Shown piece by piece: positions 42,624-52,485 of a stretch of DNA of 64,000 nucleotides. Source of the stretch: Paenibacillus sp. BK033. GTDB lineage: Bacteria > Bacillota > Bacilli > Paenibacillales > Paenibacillaceae. The position numbers and the translations under genes were made by a program. Each line of letters begins with the position of its first letter. Position 1 is the stretch's first letter. Under the pieces are notes generated by a model that saw only the letters and a program-made list of their open reading frames with translations, was not told the DNA's origin and did no database searches. The stretch spans positions 62,001 through 126,000 of the forward strand of contig NZ_SLVP01000010.1 in NCBI RefSeq assembly GCF_004345425.1, in the 5' to 3' direction.

Positions 42624-43517
42624 ATGAAGAAAAAGATACCCGGATACCGGCGCAAGGAAATGATCTGGTCGCTTATATTTGTCATGCCGCCCGTGCTTGG
42701 CTTTCTGATCTTTGGGCTGGCGCCGCTTTTAACCTCGTTTGGTCTCAGCTTTATGACCTGGGATATGCTGACCCCTTCGGAAATTGTCGGCTTCGATAAT
42801 TTTCATTACATGTTTAACGACGAGAAATTTTATAAATCTCTCTACAACACCTTTTTCCTGCTTCTGGGCATTCCGCTTGGCATGATTATCTCGATGATTC
42901 TTGCCATCATGATGAACCGCAAGCTGGCGGGCATCTCGATTTTCCGGACGATTTATTACATCCCCGTCATCTCGCCGATTATTGCGGTTTCTCTCTTGTG
43001 GCAGTGGATGCTGAACTATGATTACGGCTTGGTTAACGAGTTTATTTGGAAAATCTTCGGAACGCAGGGACCGAACTGGCTGGGCGATCCGAATTGGGTG
43101 AAACCATCCTTCATTATTATGGGATTATGGGGCGGCGTTGGCGGCACGATGGTGCTGTATCTGGCCGGACTCCAGGGCATTTCTTCTACCTATTACGAGG
43201 CAGCAGAAGTTGACGGGGCTACCCGTTGGCACCAATTCAGGCATATTACGCTTCCGCTTTTGTCGCCGATTCACTTCTATGTTGTCGTTATGGGCATTAT
43301 CGGAACGTTCCAGTCCTTCAGCCAAATGTACATCCTGGCAGCGGACGGCGGGCCGGAATACAGCGGCGCGACAATCGTGTACTACATTTTCCAAGAAGCG
43401 TTCAAATATTTCAACATGGGTTACGCCAGCTCGGTAGCCTGGGTGCTTGGCATACTTATATTCATCATTACATTGGTACAATTCCGCTTGTCCAAGCGGT
43501 GGGTGTATCAGGATTAG
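42624..43517 (+). CDS. ABC sugar permease (UgpA/MalF type)
   Basis: 297 residues with six membrane helices starting MIWSLIFVMPPVLGFLIFGLAPLLTSFGLSF; EAA loop YEAAEVDGATRWHQFRHITLPLL. CAGGGAGG precedes the ATG. Channel partner of the following permease. Confidence 0.93.
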   Translation: MKKKIPGYRRKEMIWSLIFVMPPVLGFLIFGLAPLLTSFGLSFMTWDMLTPSEIVGFDNFHYMFNDEKFYKSLYNTFFLLLGIPLGMIISMILAIMMNRKLAGISIFRTIYYIPVISPIIAVSLLWQWMLNYDYGLVNEFIWKIFGTQGPNWLGDPNWVKPSFIIMGLWGGVGGTMVLYLAGLQGISSTYYEAAEVDGATRWHQFRHITLPLLSPIHFYVVVMGIIGTFQSFSQMYILAADGGPEYSGATIVYYIFQEAFKYFNMGYASSVAWVLGILIFIITLVQFRLSKRWVYQD

Positions 43518-43531
43518 GAGGGACTTGGCAA

Positions 43532-44371
43532 ATGGCTAATCAACGCCGACTTATCAATACCGTCATTTTTGTGCTGCTGCTTGCGGGCTCCGTCATAATG
43601 CTTGGCCCGCTGGCATGGACCGTATCCACTTCCCTTAAGACGCAGCAGCATGTGTTCGATGTGCCGCCGCAATGGATTCCCGAACCGCTCACCTGGCTCA
43701 ACTATAAGGATGTCTGGTCGAAAGCGCCGTTGTTATACGGCTTTATGAACAGCGCCATCGTGGTCGTATGCGTGCTGACGGTTGGCTTGTTCGTTGCCGC
43801 AATGGCGGCTTACGCGTTCTCGAAATTCGATTTCCCGTTTAAGGAATGGATCTTTATGGCGCTGCTTGGCACGATGATGATTCCTTATTCGGTTGTAATG
43901 ATTCCGCAGTATATCGGTTTCTCCGAGCTGGGCTGGGTAGATACGCTAGCGCCGCTCATCGTGCCCGGGTTATTCGGCAATATCGTCACGATCTTCTTCT
44001 TCCGGCAGTTTATGCAGGGCTCGATTCCGAACGATCTGATCGATGCGGCCAAAATCGACGGCTGCGGCTACTTCCGCACCTTTACGACCGTTGCGCTTCC
44101 GATTGCGAAGCCCGCCATTGCCGCTCAGGCCGCGCTTGGCTTTATGGGCATCTGGAATGATTTTATGGGTCCGCTGATTTACTTGCATACGCCTGAACGC
44201 CAGACGATTCAAGTGCTTATCGCAAGCATGCAGTCCAACTACATCTCCACCTCGAACTATCCGTCCCTGATGGCGGCTTCGATGATCGCGCTTGTTCCGG
44301 TAGTGATCGTGTTCTTTATGGCGCAGCGTTACTTCATCGAATCGATGGCGATCAGCGGCATTAAGGGGTAA
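43532..44371 (+). CDS. ABC sugar permease (UgpE/MalG type)
   Basis: 279 residues from ATG 43532; TAGGAGGG overlaps the previous stop and is nine bases upstream. Six membrane helices, EAA loop IDAAKIDGCGYFRTFTTVALPIAKPAI and C-terminal MAQRYFIESMAISGIKG. Completes the transporter; no ATPase gene is present here. Confidence 0.93.
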   Translation: MANQRRLINTVIFVLLLAGSVIMLGPLAWTVSTSLKTQQHVFDVPPQWIPEPLTWLNYKDVWSKAPLLYGFMNSAIVVVCVLTVGLFVAAMAAYAFSKFDFPFKEWIFMALLGTMMIPYSVVMIPQYIGFSELGWVDTLAPLIVPGLFGNIVTIFFFRQFMQGSIPNDLIDAAKIDGCGYFRTFTTVALPIAKPAIAAQAALGFMGIWNDFMGPLIYLHTPERQTIQVLIASMQSNYISTSNYPSLMAASMIALVPVVIVFFMAQRYFIESMAISGIKG

Positions 44372-44375
44372 CGGC

Positions 44376-46796
44376 ATGAGCGGATGGCAAATGAAACGAT
44401 CCTTGATCGGCATTGGCATCGCGGTCGTACTCGCAGCAGGAGGAGGGATATGGTTGCTTACGCAAAAGCAGGATGAGCAAGGACAAGCAAGAGAAGCCAT
44501 TACGATGGACCGGACCTATCAGAATCCGATGACGCTCGAACAGGAATGGGAGGATTACGGCATCGGCGATCCTTACGTGCTGCGCTACAACGGCAAATAT
44601 TATTTATACTGCAGCACGAAGGACTGGCGGGTCGGCATAAAAGCATGGAGCTCGGACGATCTGGTGAATTGGAGCTACGAGGGTCTGGTAACGGAGGACC
44701 CGGTAAGCGAAGGAGCCTATGCGCCGGAAGTGGTGTATTGGAACGGCTCCTTCTATATGTATACGTCTCCCGCGGGCAAGGGGCATTACGTGCTGCAAAG
44801 CGACAGTCCCACAGGACCGTTCAAGGTGAAAACGGATAACTTGGGCCTGACGATTGACGGCTCCGTCTTTATCGACGACGATGCCAAATGGTATTTCACC
44901 CATGCGGAATCCGGCGGCATTATGGCCAGCGGCATGAGCGATCCTTATACGATCGAAGCGGGCGATAAGCTGAACACGTCGTTGGGGCATTGGACGGAAG
45001 GCTCGATGATTATAAAGCGGGGCGGCAGATATTTCATCACGTATACCGGCAATCACGTATTCTCCAAGGGCTATCGCGTAAATTACGCGGTAGGGCATGA
45101 GTCGCCCACGGGCCTGTATACGATACCCGACAATAATCCGATTCTCATCTCGACGGATAAGGATTTTAACGGACTTGGGCATAGCGCAACGGTGCTTGGC
45201 CCGGATATGGACTCTTATTATATCGTTTATCACAATCTGGTCGGCAGTTCAGCCGAAGGACCTCCGGTAAGGAAGCTAAACATGGACCGCCTGACGTTTA
45301 ACGGGGACAAAATGGCGGTGCTTGGACCAACGCATGATCAGCCTGTTTCGGCTCCCGCGCTTCCGGCGTTCCGCGATCCGCTTGGCGGCAGCAGCCCTGG
45401 CGCGGATAAATGGCAATCGGCCGAAATCTCCGGTGCCGATGAGGCCTGGGTAACCTCGGTGCCGACGGGGGAACGTTTTACGGCGGAATACAACGTTGCC
45501 CTAGGCAGCGAGAGCGGTGAATTGGAGACCGTCTTCTCCTATGCAAGCGCGGAGGATTATCGCAGCATCCGGATTAATCCGGATGACAACGCCATTACTT
45601 TGAGGGATGCTGCGGCGGATAGAGAAGTGCAGAAGGCTTCTTTGCCAGAAGGCATGGATTTCTCCAAGCTGCATACCGTTCGGGTGGAAGCGGATCAGAG
45701 CGGGACTAGGGTTTACTGGGACGGACTTCTGCTTATCGATAATGCGGAGCTCGCGGCTAAAGCCGGACAAATCGGCTACGCCTGGACGGGAGGCTTGAAG
45801 CCGGAGCTGCGGTACACGGCATTCTCGAATGAAGCCGGCGGCAGCAGCGACAGCGAAATGATCAAGCAGGTGCCGGGCACGATGGAAGCGGTACACGCCG
45901 CAGCGTCCGGCAATAATGAAGTCACTATTCATCATGAAGGAACGCCGGACGGCAGCTACTCGGCCGAACTGACCGGCAACGCTGCGGAGCTTGCTTTCCC
46001 GGTATACGTGCGCGCGGATGGCGAATATTTGCTGGCCGCGATGGTATCGGATGCTTCGGCGGGCTCCACTCTAGAGATTGAAGCGGGCGGTATGAGGCGG
46101 TCCGTGAAGCTTAAGGCGGAAGACTTCGTTACCGAAGACGATTCCTCGGAGTGGATGAAGGTTCCTCTAGGAACTTTTCCGTTAAAGCAGGGACTGCAGT
46201 GGCTGGCGATTTCGAAAGGAAAAGGGAACCCGGACATCCGGTTCATCGAAACGAGCGAAGCGGCAGCGCCGGAAGGAGAGCGGCAGGTCACTTTTGACCC
46301 GGATTCGACCTTTGGCTATTGGCAGGAGGACAACGGTACCTATGGACTGCAGCTCGACGGCGACAATTCCATGATCTTTGGCGGCGATACCCGCTGGTCG
46401 GATATGGAGCTTGGCGTGAACGTAACGCAGACCGAGGCGACAGAAGAAGAAGCATCGATTCTGCTAAGGACAACAATGGAGTCTTCCTTCCGAGACCAGG
46501 TTGCCGATTCCTTTATCGGGTATGAGCTGACTTTCCGAAACGGCAGGATCATCTTGAAGAAAATCAGCTACGAAGTGAATCAGGAACTGACTTCCGGCTT
46601 GCTTGAGCTGGAGAAAGGCAAAGCCCGCCCGATACGGATCAAGCTGAAGGGGGCCGGCATTCAGGTATATGACGGGGACAACGACGAACCTGTTCTGGCC
46701 TGGACGGACCGGAACGCCTTCCTGCACGGACGGGTAGGACTTCGGACTGGCTCTTCGGACTGGCAGTTCAGCCAGATGACCGTATCAACGAAATAG
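44376..46796 (+). CDS. Membrane-anchored GH43-like multidomain glycosidase
   Basis: 806 residues. An N-terminal anchor (SLIGIGIAVVLAAGGGIWLL, about 9-28) faces the rest outward. Residues about 50-320 form a five-bladed GH43 domain with the acid triad D65 (GIGDPYV), D161 (TIDGSVF) and E208 (HWTEGSM). Two beta-sandwich domains of the LamG/DUF1080 (3-keto-disaccharide hydrolase-like) type follow at about 330-490 and 640-806, with a CBM6-like domain (EVTIHHEGTPDGSYSAELTG ...) between. It should trim arabinose- or xylose-type side groups at the cell surface. Starts four bases after the permease stop. Confidence 0.88.
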   Translation: MSGWQMKRSLIGIGIAVVLAAGGGIWLLTQKQDEQGQAREAITMDRTYQNPMTLEQEWEDYGIGDPYVLRYNGKYYLYCSTKDWRVGIKAWSSDDLVNWSYEGLVTEDPVSEGAYAPEVVYWNGSFYMYTSPAGKGHYVLQSDSPTGPFKVKTDNLGLTIDGSVFIDDDAKWYFTHAESGGIMASGMSDPYTIEAGDKLNTSLGHWTEGSMIIKRGGRYFITYTGNHVFSKGYRVNYAVGHESPTGLYTIPDNNPILISTDKDFNGLGHSATVLGPDMDSYYIVYHNLVGSSAEGPPVRKLNMDRLTFNGDKMAVLGPTHDQPVSAPALPAFRDPLGGSSPGADKWQSAEISGADEAWVTSVPTGERFTAEYNVALGSESGELETVFSYASAEDYRSIRINPDDNAITLRDAAADREVQKASLPEGMDFSKLHTVRVEADQSGTRVYWDGLLLIDNAELAAKAGQIGYAWTGGLKPELRYTAFSNEAGGSSDSEMIKQVPGTMEAVHAAASGNNEVTIHHEGTPDGSYSAELTGNAAELAFPVYVRADGEYLLAAMVSDASAGSTLEIEAGGMRRSVKLKAEDFVTEDDSSEWMKVPLGTFPLKQGLQWLAISKGKGNPDIRFIETSEAAAPEGERQVTFDPDSTFGYWQEDNGTYGLQLDGDNSMIFGGDTRWSDMELGVNVTQTEATEEEASILLRTTMESSFRDQVADSFIGYELTFRNGRIILKKISYEVNQELTSGLLELEKGKARPIRIKLKGAGIQVYDGDNDEPVLAWTDRNAFLHGRVGLRTGSSDWQFSQMTVSTK

Positions 46797-46855
46797 TCTC
46801 ATCACATAAATACAAACGCAGCAATATGAAGCGTAACAGGGAGCAGGGAAACCGT

Positions 46856-48613
46856 ATGTCAACCAAAATGTATATCAAAAACTACCCCCGTCCGCAATTC
46901 GTCCGCGAGCAGTGGGTCGATTTGAACGGCGAATGGAGCTTTGCGTTTGACGACGCGAACACGGGCGAGTCGCATTTGCCGGCCGCATTCAGCAGCGATT
47001 TGAAGATTAACGTTCCTTTTACTTACGAAACGCAGGCAAGCGGCATTGGCGACGAAAGCCATCATCCTTATGTCTGGTACAACCGTACGCTGGATATTCC
47101 GGCCGAAGCGGAGGGCTCGAAAGTGCTGCTGCATTTCCAGGCTGTCGACTATATCGCGAAGGTATGGATTAACGGTACTTACGTCGGCTCCCATCAAGGC
47201 GGCTATGCGGCTTTTTCCTTCGACATTACGCCTTATATCGCCATTGGCAAGGAGAACCGGCTGACCGTTAAGGCAGAGGACAGCATGGACGCAACGCAAC
47301 CGCGCGGCAAGCAGCGCTGGGTGAAGGATAATTTCGAATGCTTCTACGTGCAGACGACGGGGATCTGGCAGTCGGTATGGATGGAGTTTGTCGCTCCCGT
47401 CCGCGTAGATTCCGTCAAGATCACACCGGATATCGACAACCGCACCGTCCGTTTCGAATACCAGGTAGAAGGCGATTACTCGGCTTCGGATATCCGCCTT
47501 GAGACTATCATCAGCCTGAAGGGCCAACAAATGAAGCAGATGAGCCTGACGGTGGACCGTCCTTGGCTTCAGCTGGATGCCGATCTCGTTCACGAGGCGA
47601 ACGGCCCGTGGAAGCACAGCATGTGGTCGCCGCAGCATCCGAATCTGTACGATGTGGAATTTATTTTGTACAAGGGCGATACCAAGCTGGACCATGTCTA
47701 TTCGTACTTCGGCATGAGAAAGATTTCGATTGAGAAGGGACGCATCCTGCTAAACAACGCGCCGCTCTATCAAAAGCTTATACTGGACCAGGGCTACTGG
47801 CCGGATAGCCATCTGACGCCGCCGTCGGAAGAAGCGCTGATTGAGGATATCGATCTTATTATGGCGATGGGCTATAACGGCGTCCGCAAGCATATGAAGG
47901 TGGAGGATGCGCGCTTCCTGTACTGGTGCGACGTGAAAGGCCTGCTCGTCTGGTCGGAGATGGCCGCAACCTTTGAGTTTAACGACAACGCCGTCCATAA
48001 ATTCACGAATGAATGGATGGAGGTCGTGCGCCAGCAGTACAATCATCCGTCCATCATTACCTGGGTTCCGTTCAACGAGTCCTGGGGTGTCATGAACATC
48101 AAGAAGGACAAGAAGCAGCAGAAGTTTACCGAGGCGATCTATCATTTGACCAAAAGCTTTGATCCTTACCGTCCGGTTATTACGAATGACGGTTGGGAGC
48201 ATACGGTATCCGATATTCTGACTCTTCACGACTACGTGGAGACGAAGGAAGAATTCGAGAAGCGTTACAGCAACAAGGACGAAATCCTGAACAACGAGAT
48301 TTCGTTTAACCATTGGAAGTACGCTTTTGCGGATGGGTACGAATATCAAGGGCAGCCGGTCATTGTCAGCGAATTTGGCGGCATCGCCTTCCAGACGGAA
48401 GCGGGCTGGGGCTACGGCAACCAGGTTGCGTCGGACGAGGCGTTCATGAACCGGTTCCGCAATATCCATCAGGCGATCAAGGACAGGGATTATATCGTAG
48501 GTTACTGCTATACGCAAATTACGGATGTGCAGCAGGAAGTAAACGGACTTCTTACGGCAGACCGCAAGCCAAAGATACCGATCGAGAAGATCCGCGAAGT
48601 TAATCGGATGTAA
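46856..48613 (+). CDS. GH2 beta-galactosidase/beta-glucuronidase-like enzyme
   Basis: 585 residues from ATG 46856, no signal peptide, so cytoplasmic. Jelly-roll domain (residues 1-180, FVREQWVDLNGEWSFAFDD), immunoglobulin-like domain, then a TIM barrel with the acid/base E408 in PFNESWGVMN and the nucleophile E506 in VSEFGGIAFQTE. It lacks the extra C-terminal domains of LacZ. It should remove a beta-linked sugar from imported oligosaccharides. Last gene of the operon, followed by a terminator shared with the convergent LTA-synthase-like gene. Confidence 0.92.
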   Translation: MSTKMYIKNYPRPQFVREQWVDLNGEWSFAFDDANTGESHLPAAFSSDLKINVPFTYETQASGIGDESHHPYVWYNRTLDIPAEAEGSKVLLHFQAVDYIAKVWINGTYVGSHQGGYAAFSFDITPYIAIGKENRLTVKAEDSMDATQPRGKQRWVKDNFECFYVQTTGIWQSVWMEFVAPVRVDSVKITPDIDNRTVRFEYQVEGDYSASDIRLETIISLKGQQMKQMSLTVDRPWLQLDADLVHEANGPWKHSMWSPQHPNLYDVEFILYKGDTKLDHVYSYFGMRKISIEKGRILLNNAPLYQKLILDQGYWPDSHLTPPSEEALIEDIDLIMAMGYNGVRKHMKVEDARFLYWCDVKGLLVWSEMAATFEFNDNAVHKFTNEWMEVVRQQYNHPSIITWVPFNESWGVMNIKKDKKQQKFTEAIYHLTKSFDPYRPVITNDGWEHTVSDILTLHDYVETKEEFEKRYSNKDEILNNEISFNHWKYAFADGYEYQGQPVIVSEFGGIAFQTEAGWGYGNQVASDEAFMNRFRNIHQAIKDRDYIVGYCYTQITDVQQEVNGLLTADRKPKIPIEKIREVNRM

Positions 48614-48620
48614 TAAAAAA

Positions 48621-48656
48621 TAGCGAGGCAGGATTAATTCCTGCTTCGCTATTTTT
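48621..48656. terminator. Bidirectional terminator
   Basis: TAGCGAGGCAGGA (48621-48633) pairs with TCCTGCTTCGCTA (48639-48651) with one mismatch; A's on the left and TTTTT on the right serve both the GH2 gene and the convergent gene. Confidence 0.85.
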
Positions 48657-48660
48657 AGGT

Positions 48661-50568
48661 TTATTTTGCCGATGCAACTTGCTTCGTATCGTCCGCCGGC
48701 GTAACCTTCTTGTTCCATTCCGGCAGCGAAGCGACATATTCGTCCGACATGCTGATCAGTCGGTGTGCTCTCGTAAAGGTGTCCTCCGTATCCTGCGGCG
48801 TTGTGACCGGACCGCCCGAGATCGGATAGGTGATGCCGTCCGCGTAACCCGAGCCCGGCACAAACGCGCCTTTGTCGGTGATAAAGGAACCGGTAGGGAG
48901 ATAGTAACGTTCAGGCAAAATATTGCTTGTATGATTGAGCAGATCCTGACCGAAGTGGACCTGATCCTTAAGCGAGACGCCAATCAGGTTCGAGATGGTC
49001 GGGAAAATATCCGACTGTCCGCCGACCTGAGGGAAGACCTGAGGAGTTTGATTCGGCACGGACATAATCAGCGGGATATTCATCATATCCGGCAGCGTGT
49101 AGTCACGGCCGTAGATTTCCTTCATCAGCTTCTTCTCGTTGTTGTTCAGGGAGTAAATCGGCAGTCCTTGATGGTCGCCGTACAAGACGATTACGCTGTT
49201 ATCCCAGACGCCGTTTTTCTTCAGCTCGTCGATCAATTGGCCAAGCGCGTAATCCGCGTAGTTCTGGGCTTCAATGTAATCGCCGACAAGCGTATTTTTG
49301 TAACGGTCCGGCAGTTCCATCTTGTATTTGCTTTCCGGAATGCGGAACGGATGATGGCCGGACATGGAAATCAGCTGCACATAGAACGGCTGGCCGGTCT
49401 GCTGCATGCGCGCAAGCTCGTCGGCCGTCTTCGCGTACAGCACTTCATCGGAAGGACCAAACGCAACGGGATCCTCTTTGCCAAAGAACCGGTCATCATA
49501 ATATTTGCCCCAGCCAAGCGCTTTATACAGCTGGTCACGGTTCCAGAACATAACATTGTTGGTATGGAAGGTTGCCGTCTGGTAGCCGTTTGCGGCAAAG
49601 GCCTTCGGCATGCTTGGCAGCTCCTTGCCCGCATACACCTCGGAAGCCGCGCCATTAGGCGGCACGTAAAGCGATGTGTTCACGACAAACTCGGCATCCG
49701 CCGTATTGCCTTGACCCACTTGCTGGAAGAAATGCGGGAAGTAGAAATGATCCGCAGCCAGCTTATTCATATTCGGCGTAATTTCTTTGCCGTCGATTTT
49801 CAAGTTGATGAGGAAATTCTGGAAAGCTTCAAGCTGAATCACGATAACGTTTTTCCCTTTGGCCGCTTCCCAATAGGCAGGCTGCGCCGGCTGGGCGCTT
49901 CCTTTTTCCTGCACGACCATTGCGGGGGTTACTTCCTCCGCGTTAATCGGCAAGTCCTTGGAAGGAGCGAATGTCGCATAGATCTCGTAATTCAGAATTC
50001 CCATGTTTTTCGCCTGCTGGAATTCGTTCATATCCTGACGGTAAGGAACAATGGCAGTCGCGCATGCGGCAACCGCAAGCACTTGTCCAGCCACGAACCA
50101 GCTCCTTCTGCCTTTGACCGATAGCGTGCGGGTCCAGGCGCGGAATCGTTTGCTGCTGGCGAACATGACAAACAGGAATACGATATCCGTAAAGATAAAC
50201 AGGAAGTAAGGATCCATCAGCGAGAAGACGCTGCTGTTCACTTCGCCTACCTGGTTCACTTGGCGCAGTTCATGATAAGTAACGATAACGCCGAAATATT
50301 TGTAGTACATAATAACCGCGAAATAAATGCCGGTTAGAATGAGGTCGAGGATCAGGTAGGTCATAAACTTCTTCCTGTATGCGAAAGCCTCGATAAGACA
50401 GAAAATAAATCCGATTGATGAAATGCCGGTCAACAGCATTTTAATGATATCACCCGTACCGCCATCGAACACGATGATCCAGACGAGGAGCATTTTTAGA
50501 ATCATAATGATGGAAAAAACAACAAATGGCTTATTCAGCAGCGCTTTCCACCGATATCCGTTAGTCAA
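48661..50568 (-). CDS. LTA synthase family phosphoglycerol transferase
   Basis: About 635 residues. Five N-terminal membrane helices (e.g. FSIIMILKMLLVWIIVF, YLILDLILTGIYFAVIMYY) are followed by an extracellular sulfatase-fold domain with EAFQNF, the catalytic threonine T289 in QGNTADAEF, and later GDHQGLP. This is the LtaS layout: transfer of glycerol phosphate from phosphatidylglycerol to build lipoteichoic acid or a primer. TTG 50568 is preferred because AAAGGGAG lies upstream of it; the in-frame ATG at 50589 has no clear ribosome binding site. A helix is followed by the FQQAKNMGIL linker as in the family. Convergent with the GH2 gene. Confidence 0.9.
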   Translation of the reverse strand: MTNGYRWKALLNKPFVVFSIIMILKMLLVWIIVFDGGTGDIIKMLLTGISSIGFIFCLIEAFAYRKKFMTYLILDLILTGIYFAVIMYYKYFGVIVTYHELRQVNQVGEVNSSVFSLMDPYFLFIFTDIVFLFVMFASSKRFRAWTRTLSVKGRRSWFVAGQVLAVAACATAIVPYRQDMNEFQQAKNMGILNYEIYATFAPSKDLPINAEEVTPAMVVQEKGSAQPAQPAYWEAAKGKNVIVIQLEAFQNFLINLKIDGKEITPNMNKLAADHFYFPHFFQQVGQGNTADAEFVVNTSLYVPPNGAASEVYAGKELPSMPKAFAANGYQTATFHTNNVMFWNRDQLYKALGWGKYYDDRFFGKEDPVAFGPSDEVLYAKTADELARMQQTGQPFYVQLISMSGHHPFRIPESKYKMELPDRYKNTLVGDYIEAQNYADYALGQLIDELKKNGVWDNSVIVLYGDHQGLPIYSLNNNEKKLMKEIYGRDYTLPDMMNIPLIMSVPNQTPQVFPQVGGQSDIFPTISNLIGVSLKDQVHFGQDLLNHTSNILPERYYLPTGSFITDKGAFVPGSGYADGITYPISGGPVTTPQDTEDTFTRAHRLISMSDEYVASLPEWNKKVTPADDTKQVASAK

Positions 50569-51022
50569 AACGAATCGTCTCCCTTTCATTCAGTTAATTA
50601 CCAGGGGTAAACTGTATAATATGAACGGCTGCTCCCGTTTGTACGGATTTCAGCTCGCGACTTGCGGGATTAGTAATAGGGTTGTTCAAAATCGTACGAT
50701 CATGCATGCCAGCAGACGAAAAAGTGCTGCGGGGTCGCTTGACGGGAAATCATCAAAGCATCAACCTCCGAGCACGGGTGTACGAAGACTCTATTAATTA
50801 CTTATTACTATAATTCATGAAGAGAAAGAAAAGCAAGACAACCTGACGTTAAGCCAGCATTTGCATGGGTTAACAACGAAATCTTATCTTGCCATAGCTG
50901 AAAATAGCGTTATGATGGAGATAGATTCATATCCTTTATATTTTAGGTACTGTAGTGTTTATCACGATTGGGAATCGCATAAAATAAGAAAGAAACTAAT
51001 ATTCCCTAAGCGGGAGGTACCT
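50569..51022. other. Divergent intergenic region
   Basis: 454 bases between the LTA-synthase-like gene and the transglutaminase-domain gene. No coding sequence is convincing. The right half is AT rich and carries the likely promoter at 50889. Confidence 0.5.
50889..50916 (+). promoter_or_regulatory. Candidate promoter of the transglutaminase-domain gene
   Basis: TTGCCA (50889-50894), 16 bases, TATGAT (50911-50916), about 107 bases before the start codon. Confidence 0.45.
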
Positions 51023-52165
51023 ATGCGAACAACAGGTTGGAAAATAGCGACAGTAGCAGCGTTGGTTGCCGTTGCCATTGGTTTAAACATGAAGTCCGAT
51101 CTGTTCTCCGTTTTCGCGTCCGCGTCGAGCGGCGGAGGCGGCACGATCGATCAGCTCGAGGATGAACTGGCATCGCAATTTCAAAGCAGATCCGAGCATT
51201 TTACGCTTCAATATAAAGGAGACAAGCACAAGCTTTCCGACGGCTTGCAAAATACGATTAATCTGGCGCTTGCGCAGGACGATTACACCGCGTATATCCT
51301 TGATTCCTATCTTTATACCATCCGCAGCTGGGGCAATCTGTCCACCATCAAGCTGGAGGCCAGATACCGCGAGACGACGGACCAGACCGCTGCCGTTGAC
51401 GCAATGGTGAGCAAAGCGATCAAGCAGATTATTACTCCGCAGATGAACGAGCACGAAAAGGTGAAGGCAATCCATGACTGGATTGTAGGCAGATTGCAGT
51501 ACGACGAAACCTTGAAGCATTATACCGCTTACGATGCTCTCACAACGGGAACGGCCGTATGTCAAGGTTATTCGCTTCTAGCCTATAAAATGCTAAAGGC
51601 TGTCGGAATTCCGGTTCTCATTGCCGAGGGCAAGGTAAAAACCGGCGATCATGCCTGGAATATGGTGCAGCTCGGCGGCAATTGGTATCATCTCGATATG
51701 ACCTGGGATGACCCCGTCGTGAAGCAGGCCGGCACGCAGCAGACGGAGTCCCGCCTGAGCTATAACTATTATTTGAAGACGGATGACGAGATGCGCGTCG
51801 ATCATCAATGGGTTAAAACGTATCCAGCGGCAAACCATTCGTACGGCAGCGAGCTAGCCAGGCTGAAGAGCACGGACAGCGGGAAAGCGGATGTCTATGC
51901 GAAGCTTATTACCGATCTAGGCCTGCACTGGACGGAGCCGGACAACACGGTAGCCAGCCTGGTGGAGCTGGAGCAGGAGATCCGCGAGGCCGTGATGGAG
52001 CAGCAGACGGGCATGAAGTTCCGTTATTTGAATGGCTCGCAGCTTGCGACCGATCTGTCGACGGCCTTCAAGGTAGCGCATGTGGCCGTTCGTTATTCGG
52101 CCCGTTACGAGCCGTACGGCAACGACGGTTCGATGCTGGTGCAGGTCCAGCTGGATTATCAATAA
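51023..52165 (+). CDS. Secreted transglutaminase-like domain protein
   Basis: 380 residues from ATG 51023 with GGGAGG six bases upstream; the in-frame extension before it is not protein-like. A signal peptide or anchor occupies residues 5-32. The transglutaminase-like core (about 140-230) has the C180-H210-D225 triad (TAVCQGYS, GDHAWNMV, YHLDMTW), close to the YebA/CYK3-type domains of Bacillota. These are peptidase- or transglutaminase-like proteins at the cell surface, often without proven activity. A strong terminator follows. Confidence 0.88.
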   Translation: MRTTGWKIATVAALVAVAIGLNMKSDLFSVFASASSGGGGTIDQLEDELASQFQSRSEHFTLQYKGDKHKLSDGLQNTINLALAQDDYTAYILDSYLYTIRSWGNLSTIKLEARYRETTDQTAAVDAMVSKAIKQIITPQMNEHEKVKAIHDWIVGRLQYDETLKHYTAYDALTTGTAVCQGYSLLAYKMLKAVGIPVLIAEGKVKTGDHAWNMVQLGGNWYHLDMTWDDPVVKQAGTQQTESRLSYNYYLKTDDEMRVDHQWVKTYPAANHSYGSELARLKSTDSGKADVYAKLITDLGLHWTEPDNTVASLVELEQEIREAVMEQQTGMKFRYLNGSQLATDLSTAFKVAHVAVRYSARYEPYGNDGSMLVQVQLDYQ

Positions 52166-52182
52166 TAAGCCTAAAGAACAGG

Positions 52183-52220
52183 AAAGAGCATTCGCTTGTA
52201 ATGTAGCGAATGCTCTTTTT
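52183..52220 (+). terminator. Rho-independent terminator
   Basis: GAGCATTCGCT (52186-52196) pairs with AGCGAATGCTC (52205-52215), followed by TTTTT. Confidence 0.9.
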
Positions 52221-52485
52221 GTGCGCTGCGATTGCAATGCCTGCAAAGGTGGCCGGGTTATACGCTGTATATTGCCCGTATAGAGGTTAAGTTCAAGGCT
52301 TGAGTGTGCTTTCTCAAGTATACAGCCAACACAGGCTTAAAAAGTAAAGATTTGAGGTATTATCTTGTATTTCGTGCAGCGTAAATCCGCTTTTCCCGCG
52401 AAATTGCTCCAGTTATAGCATTAGATGCAACGCAGCGTGCAACTTCGCATCCGGACTTAAGCTCAAATACGGCATGCAATTACTC
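52221..52485. other. Intergenic region without visible genes
   Basis: Together with the terminator this makes 320 bases between the stop codons of two convergent genes. I see no coding sequence, promoter or repeat in it. Confidence 0.5.

Noticed and set aside
48679..50124. 481-codon plus-strand open frame inside the LTA-synthase-like gene
   Set aside because: Arginine/valine/leucine-rich antisense composition; the minus-strand gene is supported by motifs and membrane topology.
50423..50797. 124-codon plus-strand frame reaching into the divergent region
   Set aside because: Begins inside the LTA-synthase-like gene, no ribosome binding site, low-complexity basic product.
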